From Dipylidium caninum (Eukaryota; Platyhelminthes; Cestoda; Cyclophyllidea; Dipylidiidae), in assembly GCA_017562135.1 (NCBI GenBank), contig QEYB01001406.1, forward strand, positions 1 to 64,000: DNA of 64,000 nt, given 5' to 3'. Positions 12,647 through 26,034 of the stretch are shown piece after piece. How positions within the stretch are numbered: position 1 is the stretch's first letter; each line of letters starts with the position of its first letter. The position numbers and the translations under genes are program-made. Below the pieces are notes generated by a model. That model had not been told where the DNA came from. It ran no database searches and saw only the letters and a list, made by a program, of their open reading frames with translations.

Positions 12647-14070
12647 AGTGCGCGCGTGTGCACGTCCGTGCAGACGTGAGCCCACACGCCAAGCCCAGGC
12701 TCGCATGTGCGTCAGTGCACTCTCGCCACTGCCTCAGGCTATTCCACGAAAGCACACGCTCCTCGTGACGATAGTACTATGTCCCTTGTTAGTAGCATTC
12801 GTGGTCACTTCATCCTGTTTTTAGAACCAAATAAAGCGATACTTTACTTTCAGCCTTACGCCACCTTTACCGTTTAACTGCTAAGGGGAGCGTTGGTCAA
12901 AATTCGGAAACGGCTAAAGGAAGGATGACTGGAGCGAGGAAATGGGATGCTTCAGGAATGTGAGAATATAAACCCACTGGACGAGCAAGATAATTATAGA
13001 AGAAGAAGAAGTGGTAAGAGCTATGGAGACTCAATACCCTCACCACAGGAAAGATTGTCGAGTGGTATTGGACGATTCGTGAAAAATACTTGAACTGCTT
13101 CCAACAGGAAGGGTTATTAATCAGTGCTAACGTCGAAAGAAGCACATGAACATTGAGAAGGCCTTCGGCTGCAGAGGCTGACCCATTCTTTGCTAGCTGA
13201 GGCGCCAGGATAAAGTGCAGGGGATGCGGGGAGGTTTAAGGGGAATTGCCGAATTACAGTACACACCTTTTGAACAACGTTTTTGGACTTTGACAGAAGT
13301 CTGAATTCTTCTAGAGCAATGAAGTGCCACCAGACCACAGTAGAGACGCTACGGAGTGAGGCAGGGCAGAAGTTGCACCTCGCGACGGAACTCAAAGTAG
13401 ACTGATTATTAGCAGCATCGCAAAAGATTACCCACTGTTGCATAACATAAGGGATTCTCTCTATGTTAACTCCATTTTTCTTTGTTACTTGAGGACAGTT
13501 TTCGGTTCTGTGCTCACCTTAATTCCCGTGCGCGTAGTCTTGCCCTCCTCTCGGCCGCTTGTCAGGAGGCTGAGGGCGAAGCTGTTAAATGCCCCACGAA
13601 TGAGGCTCGCCGCTCCGCCGGTGTCTCGAGGTGCACTGTTCGAGCGGCTCTACCCTACTGCTAAAACCCACCAGATGGCGTCTTCATCGGCGTCACTGGC
13701 TCCTTGTCAAGAATCTCGTGTTCGCAGAATATGTGTCTGCTGGCCATATAATGCTCCAGGGTCCCATTTTACTCTGAGTACTTTAACAACGTCAACTAAT
13801 GGCATAAAAATGCAATTTATAACAGGTATATTTGCTATTTTTTGTCCTGCCTCGGTCTCCTATCCAATAAGCCATGTGCTGTCTGGTTCGTCGGTTATAC
13901 CAACTTGGTCTGTGGATGTCCTCGATTGGGCTATCGCTCGAGAGGCTTCAGCAATAAAAACTTAGCGAAAAAGCCGATGATATGTGGTCGGAAAGGGCTT
14001 CCAGGCCAAATGGCCTGTCTGTCATCAGGGGAAGAAGATTATTAGACTGATAAGAAGTAGGAAGTGAAAG

Positions 14071-14108
14071 AGAAGAAGAGGAAGAAGAGGAAGAAGAAGA
14101 AGAAGAAG
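14071..14108. repeat. (GAA)n purine tract
   Basis: GAA and GAG triplets in tandem just outside the inner edge of the right arm. Confidence 0.85.
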
Positions 14109-15534
14109 GCAGCGTTGCAATCATAACAATGAAGAGACTATAAATCAGTGCCCCAGGGCATCCGCCGATGTTTTCTTTTTAGTGGAGACAGGCGACAAGA
14201 GGGTATAAAGTGAAAATGATGTGGAGGCGAAAGTTGCCTCCGCTCTCTCGCGTCGCATGGGATACCCCGCAAGCGGTTCACATCGTCCTCCCCAACATGG
14301 GTTCACACAAAGCTGCTCCCCGCCGGCTTTCGGCAATTAAAGCCAAATCCAAAAATCGCCTCATCCTGGCCTCGGTTGGCCAGTCTGCCACCGTCATAGT
14401 GACCTTGTGGCCAGATGAGAAATGACAGGAGGTCAACAGGATTCCTGAGAGTCTAAAGAGCAGTTCACGGTGAGTCGCTGTCAGATTAGTTGGAGATGGT
14501 GGAAGGAGATGTCCATCTACTTTAACATCTCCCATAACAAAAGTGTTTTGTTGACACCTCTTTGACATGCCAACTATCCCCTTCCTTGCAATCCACACCA
14601 ACACACCAACGCCTCAACGCCTCTCTTCTAACCAGTCCGCCCACTGGTAATGCTCGTGCAGGCTGGAATTTCACCCAAAACTGTCTTCTCCTCGCCTTCA
14701 GTCCACCTTAGCAAACTGGAAATGGGCAACCGCTGCAGTTAGGCGAAAGGACGGAGGGGCGAGGGGGCGAGGGGGCGAGGGGGCCTCGATGTGGGTAGGG
14801 CGGGACGAGGCACACGCCATGAGTAAGGAAGCAGTCGTACGAGGGAGCAGAGAGTGTATGCAAATGAGGAGTGCAATCACTGGGCGTAGGCGTTTTCTGC
14901 ACCAAGGTGGCTGGCTGAAGAAATTAAAACTGTCAAGCAACTGAGGCGTAGTGAAATGTCATCTCAACCTTTAAGTGGGCTTACACACCACTTTTTGCCT
15001 CTCAATGCCACTTTGGTTGACATTTCTCCCCACTGATCTCGGGAGCATTGCAGTCAATGAGTGTGTGGATGAGGCAATTGGGAGGCAAATGCAAATGGTG
15101 TGTTTGAACGAAAAGCCTCGTAGAGCATGGCGAAATCTTTGTTCTCGCCTCCTTGCACACCGACTTGGCATTGAGGCGATGGACAGGTGGGAAATTCCCC
15201 CTTGATGAGAGAAACACCACTTTCTCCTCCTTCACCAACACTTTGACTTTGGTGTTCACACGATTCGCGGATGTTCGCCTCTTCCAACCCTGGGAACGAG
15301 ACTCCACTTTCCTCGTTACACTGCCGACGTATTTGGATACTTGGCGTTCTGCAAACACGCATCGCCATTTCGTGCCTTTTGAGGATTCTCCCCTGCCAAT
15401 GGCTCCGCCAACTGCGTTTCCCTCGGGTTTGCGTTTGGTGCCCTAATCTCAGATGTCTGCTCGTCCCGTGAGGAGCAGATGATGATGAGGGGTTTAGCTT
15501 TGCCCACTTGTCTTCCACTCCGCCCATTTGGGGG

Positions 15535-15565
15535 GCGATAGGCGATAGGCGATAGGCGATAGGCG
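15535..15565. repeat. heptamer tandem repeat (GCGATAG)n in the right arm
   Basis: Four tandem copies of the reverse complement of the left-arm CTATCGC heptamer. Confidence 0.9.
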
Positions 15566-16628
15566 TGAGGAGGGGGCGGAGAATGAATGACCCAAGTTGG
15601 GATGTAAGCCAGAGCCGCCAAGTGAAGTGAGTTTCCTCGGTGAAGGAGGTATGCGAGGCGAGGGAGCACTTGTCCCCTCCTCGACCCAGCTTGGACCAAC
15701 CTTCTTTTACCGAGTCACTGGTGACAACCTCGTGCCAACTCGGGTGGACGCGCAGATTCAGGCTAAGTCGGCTTTGGTGGGAGGAGAAAGAAACAGTGTG
15801 TGGCTCTGTGGCTGTACGTGTATGTGCAGATCTTCCTACGTGCAGGGGAAGAGCTGTGTTGGGCGGCTGAGAGCAGACCGGGATGTTGGGACGCGGGATT
15901 TGGGGAGGGAGGTCTCGCGGAGCGGCGATATGCCCCACGGCATGCTGTGCCACTTCACTTCCCCCTCCAGGCATCCACCCACGTACCCTAAACGGCGTTG
16001 AGGTGCTCCCTCACGTGGTCTGTGACAAATGAACCGGGTGGGAGACTGTGTGGCTCACTCCGAAGGCCACAATCACCTCAGACGCCCTGAAAAAGGCGGC
16101 ACTGTAACTTCTGGGTTTGTGGTATTTTTCGGGCAATTGGGCTTCGCCGCTTGTAGCCTGGGCGAGGTTATTCACAAGGTGGATGGATGTTGCAGCCATC
16201 GCCAATGACGCCACTGTCGGTTAGGGGAGAATGTTTGTGCGTGTGTGGTGCAGGAGAGGGCGGCAAGGGTTAACTGGGTTGATCTCCCCTTTGTTGCGAC
16301 TGTGCATAGCGCCGAAATTGGGCTGAAACGAGGTGAAGTGGCAAAAAACAGGCTGACTGCATTCGCCCATTGTACTCGTGCATCAGCGCCATGGGCCATG
16401 CACGCCGCTCTGCCTGCCATCGTCCTTCCGTCCGCCGAGTTGGCGTGGCGGAATTTCGAGGCGGGAGGAAAGCGAGTGAGTGAGCCACGCTGAGGGAGTA
16501 TGTGGACAACGCGACTGGGGAGGCTGGGGTGAATGCGAAGACAGCGTTTCTGTGTCTTGGTGACCGAAAGCGGGAAAGAGTGCCAATCCCTCGCACACAT
16601 CACGTGCAAATCCGCCCACACACTTGGC

Positions 16629-16654
16629 CACACACATACACACACACACACACA
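16629..16654. repeat. (CA)n microsatellite in the right arm
   Basis: CA run with a CATA interruption. It is the inverted counterpart of the GT run at 2353-2380. Confidence 0.9.
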
Positions 16655-17699
16655 CGAACGCGGAAACACACGCACCACACGGAATGTGACTAATTATGAG
16701 TGGTGTGAGGAAAGGGGAGGTGGGAAGGTGGGAGGTGGGAAGGTGGGAAGGTAGGAAGGTGGGAAGGTGCAAATGACCAGTTGCGCCCACCGTTTCCCAC
16801 TTGGCACTTGGACAAGCTGAGTTGTGGATGGAATGTGGCACACTTGTGGTGCCTCAGTGCACTGCAATGCAATGGAGCCAGCATGAGGCCGCCTCCTCAA
16901 CGCTCACTGAGTGGGGAAGTGCACCAAGTGGGCGTGAGTGGCGGAGAGTGCGTCTGCCCGCCAGCCCACATTCGCGGCCACCAGCCTCGCCAGAGGGGAG
17001 TGTCACCTCGTGAAGTCGGTCCCACGAGAATTTCCTCCCGGTGTGAGGGGGAAGCGTCGCAGTTTCTGTCTCCTCCCGTCTAAACAAAAGACGCGGATTG
17101 TGTGCTTGACAGCTCGAATGGCAAAAAGGTGTTCATGCGGGGAAGCTCGAGTGACCCAACCTCGAATGGCAGGTATGCGTGTGGGGGCAACTTCGAGGGA
17201 GCACCTTTGAGCGAGTGAGGGCAAGTGAGGTGGTGACACTGAGCAATGACCGCGCCGGGGGGAATGTGGTGTGCCGAAGTGTGGGGCGGCTCCGTGCAAC
17301 AAGGACGCAGCCTGACTGAGACAAAGGCGGTTGTTTGGGCAAAATACGTTGGCGGTCTGCGAGTGTAGGAGATGCCCGGAAAGGCAGAGCTCTTCCTTTG
17401 GGAAGCGGAGTGCCTTCGTAGAGAGGCTCGTGAGAGCTGAATCCATTGTGAGGAAAATCTCCCGACTGGCTGCGGAATGTTGGCGTGACGCAGGGATGGC
17501 TGGACGCAATGATAGTCTCGGTGAAAGCAGCCATCAGGTAGGTGGATGTGAGGAGCACAACACGCCGCCAAGAGACCGAGTCGGAGACTAACCGGCGTCG
17601 AAATCTTGGCACTGCGAATAAACCCGTGGGTGGTGTGGCGCCCTGCGTTCACACCAAGAGCTTTCATGTTGAAAAGGCCGACGCAGTAACACAAACTGC

Positions 17700-17975
17700 C
17701 TAACAATTGTGCATTTGATCCTCTCAAATCGTCCTCCCATGGCTCTACACGCCATAGGCAGGTCACTCGCAGCGAGTTCTTCTCGGTGAACTCTGATTTT
17801 TCTTAAAAGGATGGCGGGACGAGACGAGAACCAGTCCAAGATCTACAGGAAGTCTTTGCTGAAGGTATAGTTTCTGAGAGGACGTGCACAATGGGGCGCG
17901 TAAATTCATATTAATGTCTCATTTGATCCTCTAAAACTAACCTCCCATGACTCTACACGTCGTGGGGCTGTCACT
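17700..17975. repeat. degenerate direct repeat at the outer edge of the right arm
   Basis: The segment around 17709-17766 (catttgatcctct, cctcccatg, ctctacac, then tcac) recurs about 210 bases later at 17918-17973 with substitutions. The second copy lies outside the arm as defined by its match to the left arm, so the arm edge sits on a tandem duplication. Confidence 0.7.
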
Positions 17976-19756
17976 ACGCCTACCTGGCTCCGTCAGTTTC
18001 TATGACAACAATTCTCGACACTGGACCGCATGTTTGTTTGGCGCGTGTTCGTCTCTCTATTTTAATCGCTTAAGGTCCACCTTTTGAGGCAGCAAATTAA
18101 CCCAAACTAAGTCGGCTCACGTTGGCCTTAAGTGTGGAGCGATAGTGTCGCCATGGCTACTGAGGAAGTTCATTTACGCCATAGTCTCTTTTTATACGAG
18201 TTTTAATGAGTTAGAAGTGTTGCAGAGGCATGGTGGATATTTATTTAATGTGTTGGGTGAAGGTGCAGTTTTTGAGAAGACAGGCAGAAGGTGAGTCAAA
18301 AAATATGGGGGGGTGAAGTATTCTGCGCTTGTCCGCACCCCCTTTGAGCGACAATGATGATTGCTTACGAAAAAAGGCGTGCATCTTGAGACGAAAAAAA
18401 TGACATTCCACCTCCAAATTTAAATTTGTTGAAAAGGAATGCTAAATCCTATTGCTGATTAGCCGGGCACCTTCCAACATGGATAAATTGAAGACCCCCG
18501 GCGGGTTCAAGGGAAAGAGGACATCATACTCAGAGCAATGTTTAGACAACATCGTGTTTTTGTCTATACAAATTTTTGAAGGCCACAAAATTCAAAAAAT
18601 GGGGGAGCAATCAAACCGGCATTAGTTCAATTATTGCACCAAAAGATGAAACCTTTTTTGGCGATTTGCTGTTCAAATTTGCCCATGTTGCAAATGCGTC
18701 GCTAATAATAATACTAATGACAACTATATTATTTGATAAAGTTTATTGACCTTATGAAGATTCTGTGTTGTTTAATTCAAATCCAAATGGGGGCAAAACT
18801 TTCCAGTGGACTTGCTAGTTTTTGCCCAATTGTGTCCACATCGCCCTCGCCACGGCTGCTGCCGCTGCTGCCGCTGGTGCTACGCCCAGACTGGGGCGTC
18901 AACAAGTGCCGATGGCCAACAGCCCCTTCCAAACGCGATGGGGAGAGAACACACGCACGCGCGCGGATGTGTGTGTGAATAGGTGCGAACTACTTAATAA
19001 TTAACACGTCAGTGAAGCTGCAGTTTTGGAGAAGTCAGACAATAAACACATCGCCTAACTCACTCCGGCCATTCGTACTAGTTGGAGCTCTCAATCATCC
19101 TCCCGCGCACCACTCGAAGCGGTTTCTTTTTCCCCTTGTCACAGGCGCGGAGATGCACGCTTTTTCCGGTCTATTGCGGGGCTGAGTGCGGGTTCATTGC
19201 GCCGCGAGGGGAGCCGGTTTGCGCGTTTCCTCCTTGCTTCGGGGAGGCTGGTCTCTCAGCTCGGTCTTATGGCTCCCGCTGATAAGTGACTTTTCAGATG
19301 ATTTAAGAAATTTAGCCTCTTTTCTCCCGACTACTGCAGGCAAATGTATGCTATTTCTGGAGTTCAACGGGTGTCTGTTGACTTTACTAGAAACGTAAGT
19401 TCTTCGCTTGACTTAAGCCTAATTCCACGCTCACGGTTGAAGGCGGTTTCACGGTGGCCCACACGCATCACAGCGAGTCCAAACTCAACCCTTCCGGCGT
19501 TGCCAGCTTCGGCGAGAGAATGCTGAGAAAGTCCAGCTTAATTTGAGGAAACTTGACCTACATCGAGCAGGACGAGAAGCGGTCAGATCCCAGGTGAATG
19601 GAAAAGATGTATGGCTTGCAGGTCTATTTAACCGCTAAATTAGGAGGAGGTTCAGCTGTCCTTCTCAAAATTGATTCCAGGCTGCAGGCCGCGGGTTCTC
19701 ACTCGGGCATTGTAACAAAAAACGGGTTCTGTCAAGACCGCGGCGTCAGCAAGCCG

Positions 19757-19800
19757 CCTCTCCTCTCCTCTCCTCTCCTGCCCCCTCCCCTCCCCTCGCC
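19757..19800. repeat. (TCTCC)n pyrimidine tract
   Basis: Tandem CTCCT units followed by CCCCT-rich sequence. Confidence 0.85.
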
Positions 19801-19983
19801 AAACAGCCTCAACGCATCCCCATCACACCCCCCTGTGAGGCAACAAAACAGTGGCGTTGGGAGATCCTCCTCTGGGACCCGTTCGACATCCCCTCGGTCG
19901 GCTAATTAATAGGGGTTGATAAAACATTATGCCATAATCGCCACTAATTCTCGAAATATCGTCACTTGGATTGTACAAATGTC

Positions 19984-20018
19984 TAACAACAACAACAACA
20001 ACAAAAACAACCACAACG
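19984..20018. repeat. (AAC)n microsatellite
   Basis: AAC triplet run with a short degenerate extension. Confidence 0.85.
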
Positions 20019-23000
20019 GTTCAAACATGTCCAGTGTTTTTGTGTGTCAATACAAGGTGCGGATTTTAATGTAGGAAGGCGGTGAGCCTACGGAGACTCG
20101 CAAAAATGGAGAGTCGTGGAGTTCCAACCCAAAGACCCTTCATTGCCTCCTCGTCCTCCGTTTTTTGTCTGTCGAGCAGACGAAACCGTTTTCCTTTCTC
20201 TCATGCGACCGCTCGACTCTGGGCGGCGAAAACATCCAAAATCGTGCTCCTTTAACTCACTGACTTGGCCATCAATTGTCCACCGAGTCGAGCATACCAC
20301 CGTCCACTCACTCACCTGCTACTTAAATGGCCGGAACCTCGCAGCTGGACAAATACACGTGTCATTCGTGTGACAATCAACCCGAGCGGACAAAACGTAA
20401 CCCCACTCAGGCCAGGAGAATTCCCTCAATTTCCATTGCATTCCATGGACTAAATCACGCGATCCTGTTCTCTCTTCCAACTCCCCGAGGTGGTGTGGAG
20501 CGTGAAGCCACCTTCTTCGCACTTTGGCCGTGTCCCTGCTCCATTGGTAAATCCATACGTGTGTGTGGAATGGGGACTCTATTGTTCAAAGTTGACAGTC
20601 GCATGTGTTTCTCTACCTCACTCGTCAACTCCCCCTAAAGACGAGTGAATAGGCCGGAGAGGGACATTTCTCTTTGTTGCCCTGATCAAATTGGATCTGG
20701 CAAGTCGTAGCGCGGCTATGTGACTCACGTGATAGCAAAGGAAGGAGAAAAAACCGTGGAAATTTGCCTCAAAACGTACAGAGAGGAGGCTGAAACAGTC
20801 TGGAACGAAGGGAGGTTCTCGCGCAAGGCTCTCGTTTATGGTATCCAACACCGGTGAATTATATTTTTTACTTTGTAGATACCTGGGACAGCGTGTTGGT
20901 GGGGATGACTGGGCAACCGCTGTCACTTCGCCCCAACTTTACTCTGCCAGTGGTAACTCAGTGGGCCGCAAGAGGATGCGTTGGGCAGAGGCGAAAGTGG
21001 GTCTCAGGACATTCCGGGATCCCCGCGACCTCCTTTCAGATCTTCGATGGAACCGGACACAAGCCGCCCCTCCTCCTTCCTTTCCACACAATGCTTACTA
21101 GCTTTCACTGCTTGGATAAACTTACTGGGCATTTGTTGGGGAAGAAGGCGGTTATTTGAAATGATCTCACCTTTAATTCAGTTGGATGAGGGAGTGAATG
21201 CCCCTTGGCCGGATTGACAGAATCTCTCAACACCTCGGATCTTGGCCCCCTTCTACCTCTTCTCCCCCTCCACCGTCATCCAGTGTGTCTATGCGCTGGA
21301 AGACGGTGCTAAAATGTGCGCAATTCCAGTTTGAGTGTGGACCCTAAGCCCTGGAAAAGTGAGATATTTTATGATTTTGGTAGGACTTTTTATGACTTCA
21401 AACAAAGTCCCAGTCGCTGCCTGCGTAGCTCCCCTCGCCCGCCCAACCCACCCGCCTATTGAGTCTTTGCAGCAATCAAAAACTCCCTTTTTTTACTTTT
21501 TTCCTTGCCCTTTTTAAACCAATCACTGTAGCAAAGTCAATTACCGTTAGATGACTGCCTGTCAAGGTGGAAGGCTAAGGGAAAAGCACTCAACACTGCG
21601 ACTGCCTTGGCAGAGTGGTAGGAGCGCATTTCTGGTCATAAAAGTGGCATAATTTGGGCATAGTTGGCCGAGCCTCAAGACGCGAGTACACATTGCACCA
21701 AACAAATTGGCTGAACTGGTGCTTTTAATGTCAAGCCTTGTTGCCTCCTCGAGTGGCTGCCAACCCCGCAAGACGAGCTGGCAACCTGACAGGCGGTGGG
21801 AATCACGATGCCCCCGCGGGAGTGCTGAAATCTGCTTTGGAATGCAAAAGAAAAGTGAGCATGATTGAAGGCTACCGCCTTCACGACCATCGGCGGAAGA
21901 GAGGTCATCAAATGCCCGCAGATACACACTTTACCTCAGATCTTCTTAAAGCCACTTCAATTGTACGGTCATTATAAGTGCATCCATTAATAATAAATCT
22001 CCGGCAATCGGCCTACAGGAGTTTCTGAGGCGCACCGCTTTCGGCAATTCAGCCCTATGTTGATGCTAAAAGAGGGGGCGGCTTTCGAAACTTCCCCTCA
22101 TTCCACGGAGACTACTTCATGAGGAAGGCAGTCGAAATCCCTAAACTGAAAAGAGGTCCTTCTAATTGGGCGGACGCACAGACCGCACGGAAGATTTATC
22201 ACCTTTTGCCTCCCCATTTTGTCTCCTGCTCTGCCTACTTTTTGGATGTTTGAGGGCTTTCGACACTCGCCCACAGCCCACCGAGCGTCTGTTAGTCGGG
22301 TGGCGATGCATAAGTCTGGGATAAGGCGACGCCGAGGGGGCGATTTGCCAACCATTCCCATTATTCAGTGTTCCAAGAATATATTTCTGGCCGAACCTCC
22401 TCCTAAGCGTGCATAGCTGTGTAAACCAACGCAATGCGCCATAATATGGTCGACACATAAATGCTCCCGTCGTGTGCCAGTGGGCGAGGCAGGAGTCGCG
22501 ACCCGCGCACCTAAGGTCACCAGGAAGGAATGGAAGGTGAAATGCCTTTTATTCGAGGGAGGCTAAAGCCGAGGAACAAGTCGCCTGCCCCCGACTCCTC
22601 GCACGTGGGACGTTGTCTTGCATAATGAGGTGGATTGGTGGGGAGGTCCGTGCGGCCCGAGATGTTGTGGACTCGTGCGAGGAGGCCACGTAATCTGTCT
22701 TCCGGAGGATCGTATAACTAACGCGCTGCCCAGTCCGTTTTTCATCGAAATTCCACCGACTTCAGACTAAACACCATAATTAGAGGACGGTTCTACGGTA
22801 CCGACGACAGGAGAAGCCCCTTTGGGGAAAGGGAGGGAAAGAGGACGTCCGCGGAATTAGCCGGTAGTTGACGCACACACCCCGGCAGGCAGTTAATTAA
22901 AATATCTCCTAAAAAGTGCACAAATGGGGAATAGGAATTTCGAATTCGCCAAAACGTGAATGCAAAGGAACGAAACGCCAAGTTCATGGGATCATGTGTC

Positions 23001-23783
23001 TTTTCCCCTGCTCCTGCAATGCGCTTCACATGTTACCCATGGCGGTGCAGAATGTGTTGCCTCGTCTCACCTTTTGGGAGAAGGCGATTGTCTTCCGACA
23101 CGGCTATACTGAGGTAAACAAGGTGAATAACGCGGCGAAATTAAATGGAGTTTAAATAGAACCGACAAGACGCTGAGCACCGCAACTCTGACCCGCTTTC
23201 CATCGGCGGAGAAGGCATCTGGACTTGAATTTTGTTCATTTTGCCTCGCCACATGCTTTTAACTTAGGATAAAAACTGATGGAATGTGAGGAATTTGCCA
23301 AAGTCAAGAGTCGAACTCGCTCGCTGTGCAGACATCGTCGCCGCGAGTTGCCTTCCCCCTGCCGACACACAGTTGCCATTCTCTGGGGACTGGTTGTGCG
23401 CAAGTTGCGGTTTCGTACCCGTTGGGGCACGCAGCTCCGCTGGCCGCGCCCGCCTGGCGTCCTGGCCAAAATTCGTCCCACGGCGAGGCAGGTAGGTGGG
23501 CGCGCGTGTCGGCGACGAGGACTGCGCAGCCGCCGAGCATCGCGTCGGCGGGTGTCCAGTGTCGACCCCTTCTCCTCGTCCGATTTCGCGTGCACCAACG
23601 CCAACCTGGCATCAATGCGAAGAGGCTCGTGCACAACCACCGCGCATCGTGATCTTGTTAAAGGAAGAGACTCGAAAATTAGTTTAGTGCTAAATTTTGC
23701 ACCACTTTGTAATCCCGTGTCCATTGTTAATGAAACATTAAAAGAAACACCTTTCAACCTGCGTTGAAGTACAGTAATTTATA

Positions 23784-24050
23784 TCCCTCCTCCTCCTCCT
23801 CCTCCCTCCTCCTCCTCCTCCTCCTCCTCCTCTCCTCCCTCCTCCTCCTCCTCCTCCTCCTCCTCCTCTCCTCCTCCTCCTCCTCCTCCTCCTCCTCCTC
23901 CTCCTCCTCCTCCTCCTCCTCCTCCTCCTCCTCCTCCTCCTCCTCCTCCTCCTCCTCCTCCTCCTCCTCCTCCTCCTCCTCCTCCTCCTCCTCCTCCTCC
24001 CTCCTCCTCCTCCTCTCCTCCTCCCTGAGTCCTCCTCCTCCTCCTCCCTC
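23784..24050. repeat. long (TCC)n / (GGA)n trinucleotide tract
   Basis: About 270 bases of almost uninterrupted TCC with occasional CTCC or TCTCC slips. It creates open frames encoding poly-Ser, poly-Leu and, antisense, poly-Arg/Gly; these are artefacts of the repeat. The perfect polypyrimidine/polypurine asymmetry makes it a candidate for triplex structure and for length instability. Confidence 0.98.
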
Positions 24051-26011
24051 ATTTCCATCTGCGCCCCCTCTGTCTTCACTGATGATGTCGAGACCAAATA
24101 AATACTTTTTTCATTTACCGTTTAGTCGAAGGTTTTTCCGTGGTAATCCCATTCCCCCACGAGGCACTTCGCCCCGGCGACCTAATAAGGACCGGCATTT
24201 TAAAAGTTTACTGGGACAAGATACGCGCAAATGTGATCCACGTTCCGGAAGTCAGTGAAGATTTCGATCACACAATTTTATTACCATTAGCGAACTAGCA
24301 TTTCGGGTTTCGTGAATTTGTCGAAGCTCGCGGTAAGGCTAAACAAGTCCCGTATAACTTTGGTTTAAGGCTCCCGAGCACCTGGAGGTGGCCACTTTCG
24401 TGCGTCGTCAGACGCAAGACCCGCGTCCTCGCCCCACCGACCGGCGTCGCGGCTCAGTTCCGCCTGAGGAGTTTGGGAGGCCAATTCCAAACTGGAAGCA
24501 CCTACATTTCCCAGTGGATGGAAAGTGACGCTGTACTTTTATCTGGACTAGCACTTATCATTCACTTCTTGTTCCGATGTCTGGCGCAATTTTAAGGCGG
24601 ACCTCTTAGATTGAAAGGCCTGTTTACAGCGCGTCCCGAAACACCTCTAACCTACAGAACTTATCCGCCCGGTTAATCCCTCCCCTTAAGTTTATGCAAA
24701 CTTGTCGAATTGGACCTCCCTATGGAAGTGAAAGGGTCGAGAGAAAGCGAATAGTCCCTGTGGATTTTTGATAAAGGGAACCGGTCTGTCCAATTAGTTG
24801 GCAGCGTAGAAGTGGTGATTTGCGGACATAAGCAAGTCCAGAGGGTTGTGGTGCTGGGAGAATTTATAATTGACGGAAATTGAACGGTCCGCGTGGTTAA
24901 ATATACATACTGTGAAATCAGTCCATTTTTTGCCTTCCTTCAAACGTCGTCCCCGGGACTTTCGACCATCATTCTTCCGTTTCAGCCATTTTTGGCTTAA
25001 TCGGGTCGTTGTGGAGGCAGACGGTATTTTGGACCAAGTGATTTTCAGAGGCTTTCATAACTCAACAATAAGCGAATACAAATTTTGTGGACTAAAAACA
25101 CAAAAGAACTTGCAAGTCACAAAACCATGTAAAGAGAGGAGGAGGTGAGCAGACTAAAGGGAAACTTGGTACTGTAGAGTTAATTTAGCACAATTTGGAT
25201 TTACCATGGAGACAACAAAAGCAGAATGTTTGTTAATCTATGTATTTCTTCTTTGCTCACAGAGTTCGTAACGTTTAATTATGGAAAAAAACGCCTTACT
25301 TCCAAAGATCAGGCCTAGAATCACACCAAACTTCGCGTCATGGAGTTTCGTCTTGTAGCATCAATTGCCAGAGTAAATACGAATACAAAACTGACATTTA
25401 ATTACGCACTTTAGCAGACATGACTATTCACTGGTGCCAATCTAAGCGTTCCGATTTATAGGAAGGTTTCGATTTGCCAAGAATGATGTGGTTTCCAGAC
25501 GGGACGCAAAGCATGTGCGTGTTTGTTTTACATGGTCATTCTTTGTGTGGTCTTCCCTTTTGCCCTATAAGTCCCCGTGTGAATGTACGTTACACGCATA
25601 CTTACATACACAAACACATACAAAATCACGCATGAATGTACACGCGCGCCTACGTCGTACACGTTGTCGCGTAGCCATGGGGATAAAATCGATAAAATTT
25701 GGTCTTCGGCACGCATTGGCCAACGCAGACACAGACGCACAAACTGGCCTGGGTGTGCACAACCCACATGGCCACAGCTTTCGAGGCATGCGTTCGAGTA
25801 CGGCCTTCGTCAGTGAGGCGTATTGAAGTCCTCCACCGCGACCGTGTGTGTTAGAGGGCAACAATGCAACTCTACATCTCCTTTGAAGTCGATTCTCTTG
25901 CACTTGGAGATTTGTCTTCCCTTTTTCTGTTTTAAATTAGAACCTAATCTGGGAGAGTGCTTTGAACAAGTTCCGATGTTTTGCCCATCTGGGGGAACCT
26001 AAAAGCTAATT

Positions 26012-26034
26012 CTCTCTCTCTCTCCCTCTCTCTA
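26012..26034. repeat. (TC)n microsatellite
   Basis: Short TCTC run with one CCC interruption. Confidence 0.8.

Larger units (their letters stand above)
7306..14329. other. gene-poor GC-rich interval inside the inverted-repeat spacer
   Basis: Open frames here are short, overlap on both strands and lack family signatures or consistent splice sites. The interval holds several microsatellites listed separately. The stretch at about 13480-13970 contains a 175-codon plus-strand frame and ends in caataaaaact, a possible polyadenylation-like tail, but no protein domain was recognised. At 10315-10345 the string gagaggcaaaaaagtg matches a piece of the left arm near 4035, suggesting dispersed fragments of the arm sequence. 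Confidence 0.5.
14330..17862 (-). repeat. right arm of the large inverted repeat
   Basis: Reverse-complement partner of about 1120-4722, with the same landmark order inverted: inner edge with aattaaagcc at 14335-14344, heptamer tract at 15535-15565, CA run at 16629-16654 and outer edge near 17862 (agtctttgct matching gcaaagagttc at 1121). On the minus strand this arm keeps a 306-codon open frame (15054-15974) that is split between frames in the left arm. No recognised domain is present. The spacer between arms is about 9.6 kb. Confidence 0.93.

Noticed and set aside
23738..24258. Poly-Ser/Leu and poly-Arg/Gly frames
   Set aside because: Produced by the TCC tandem repeat in all frames; no flanking coding sequence.
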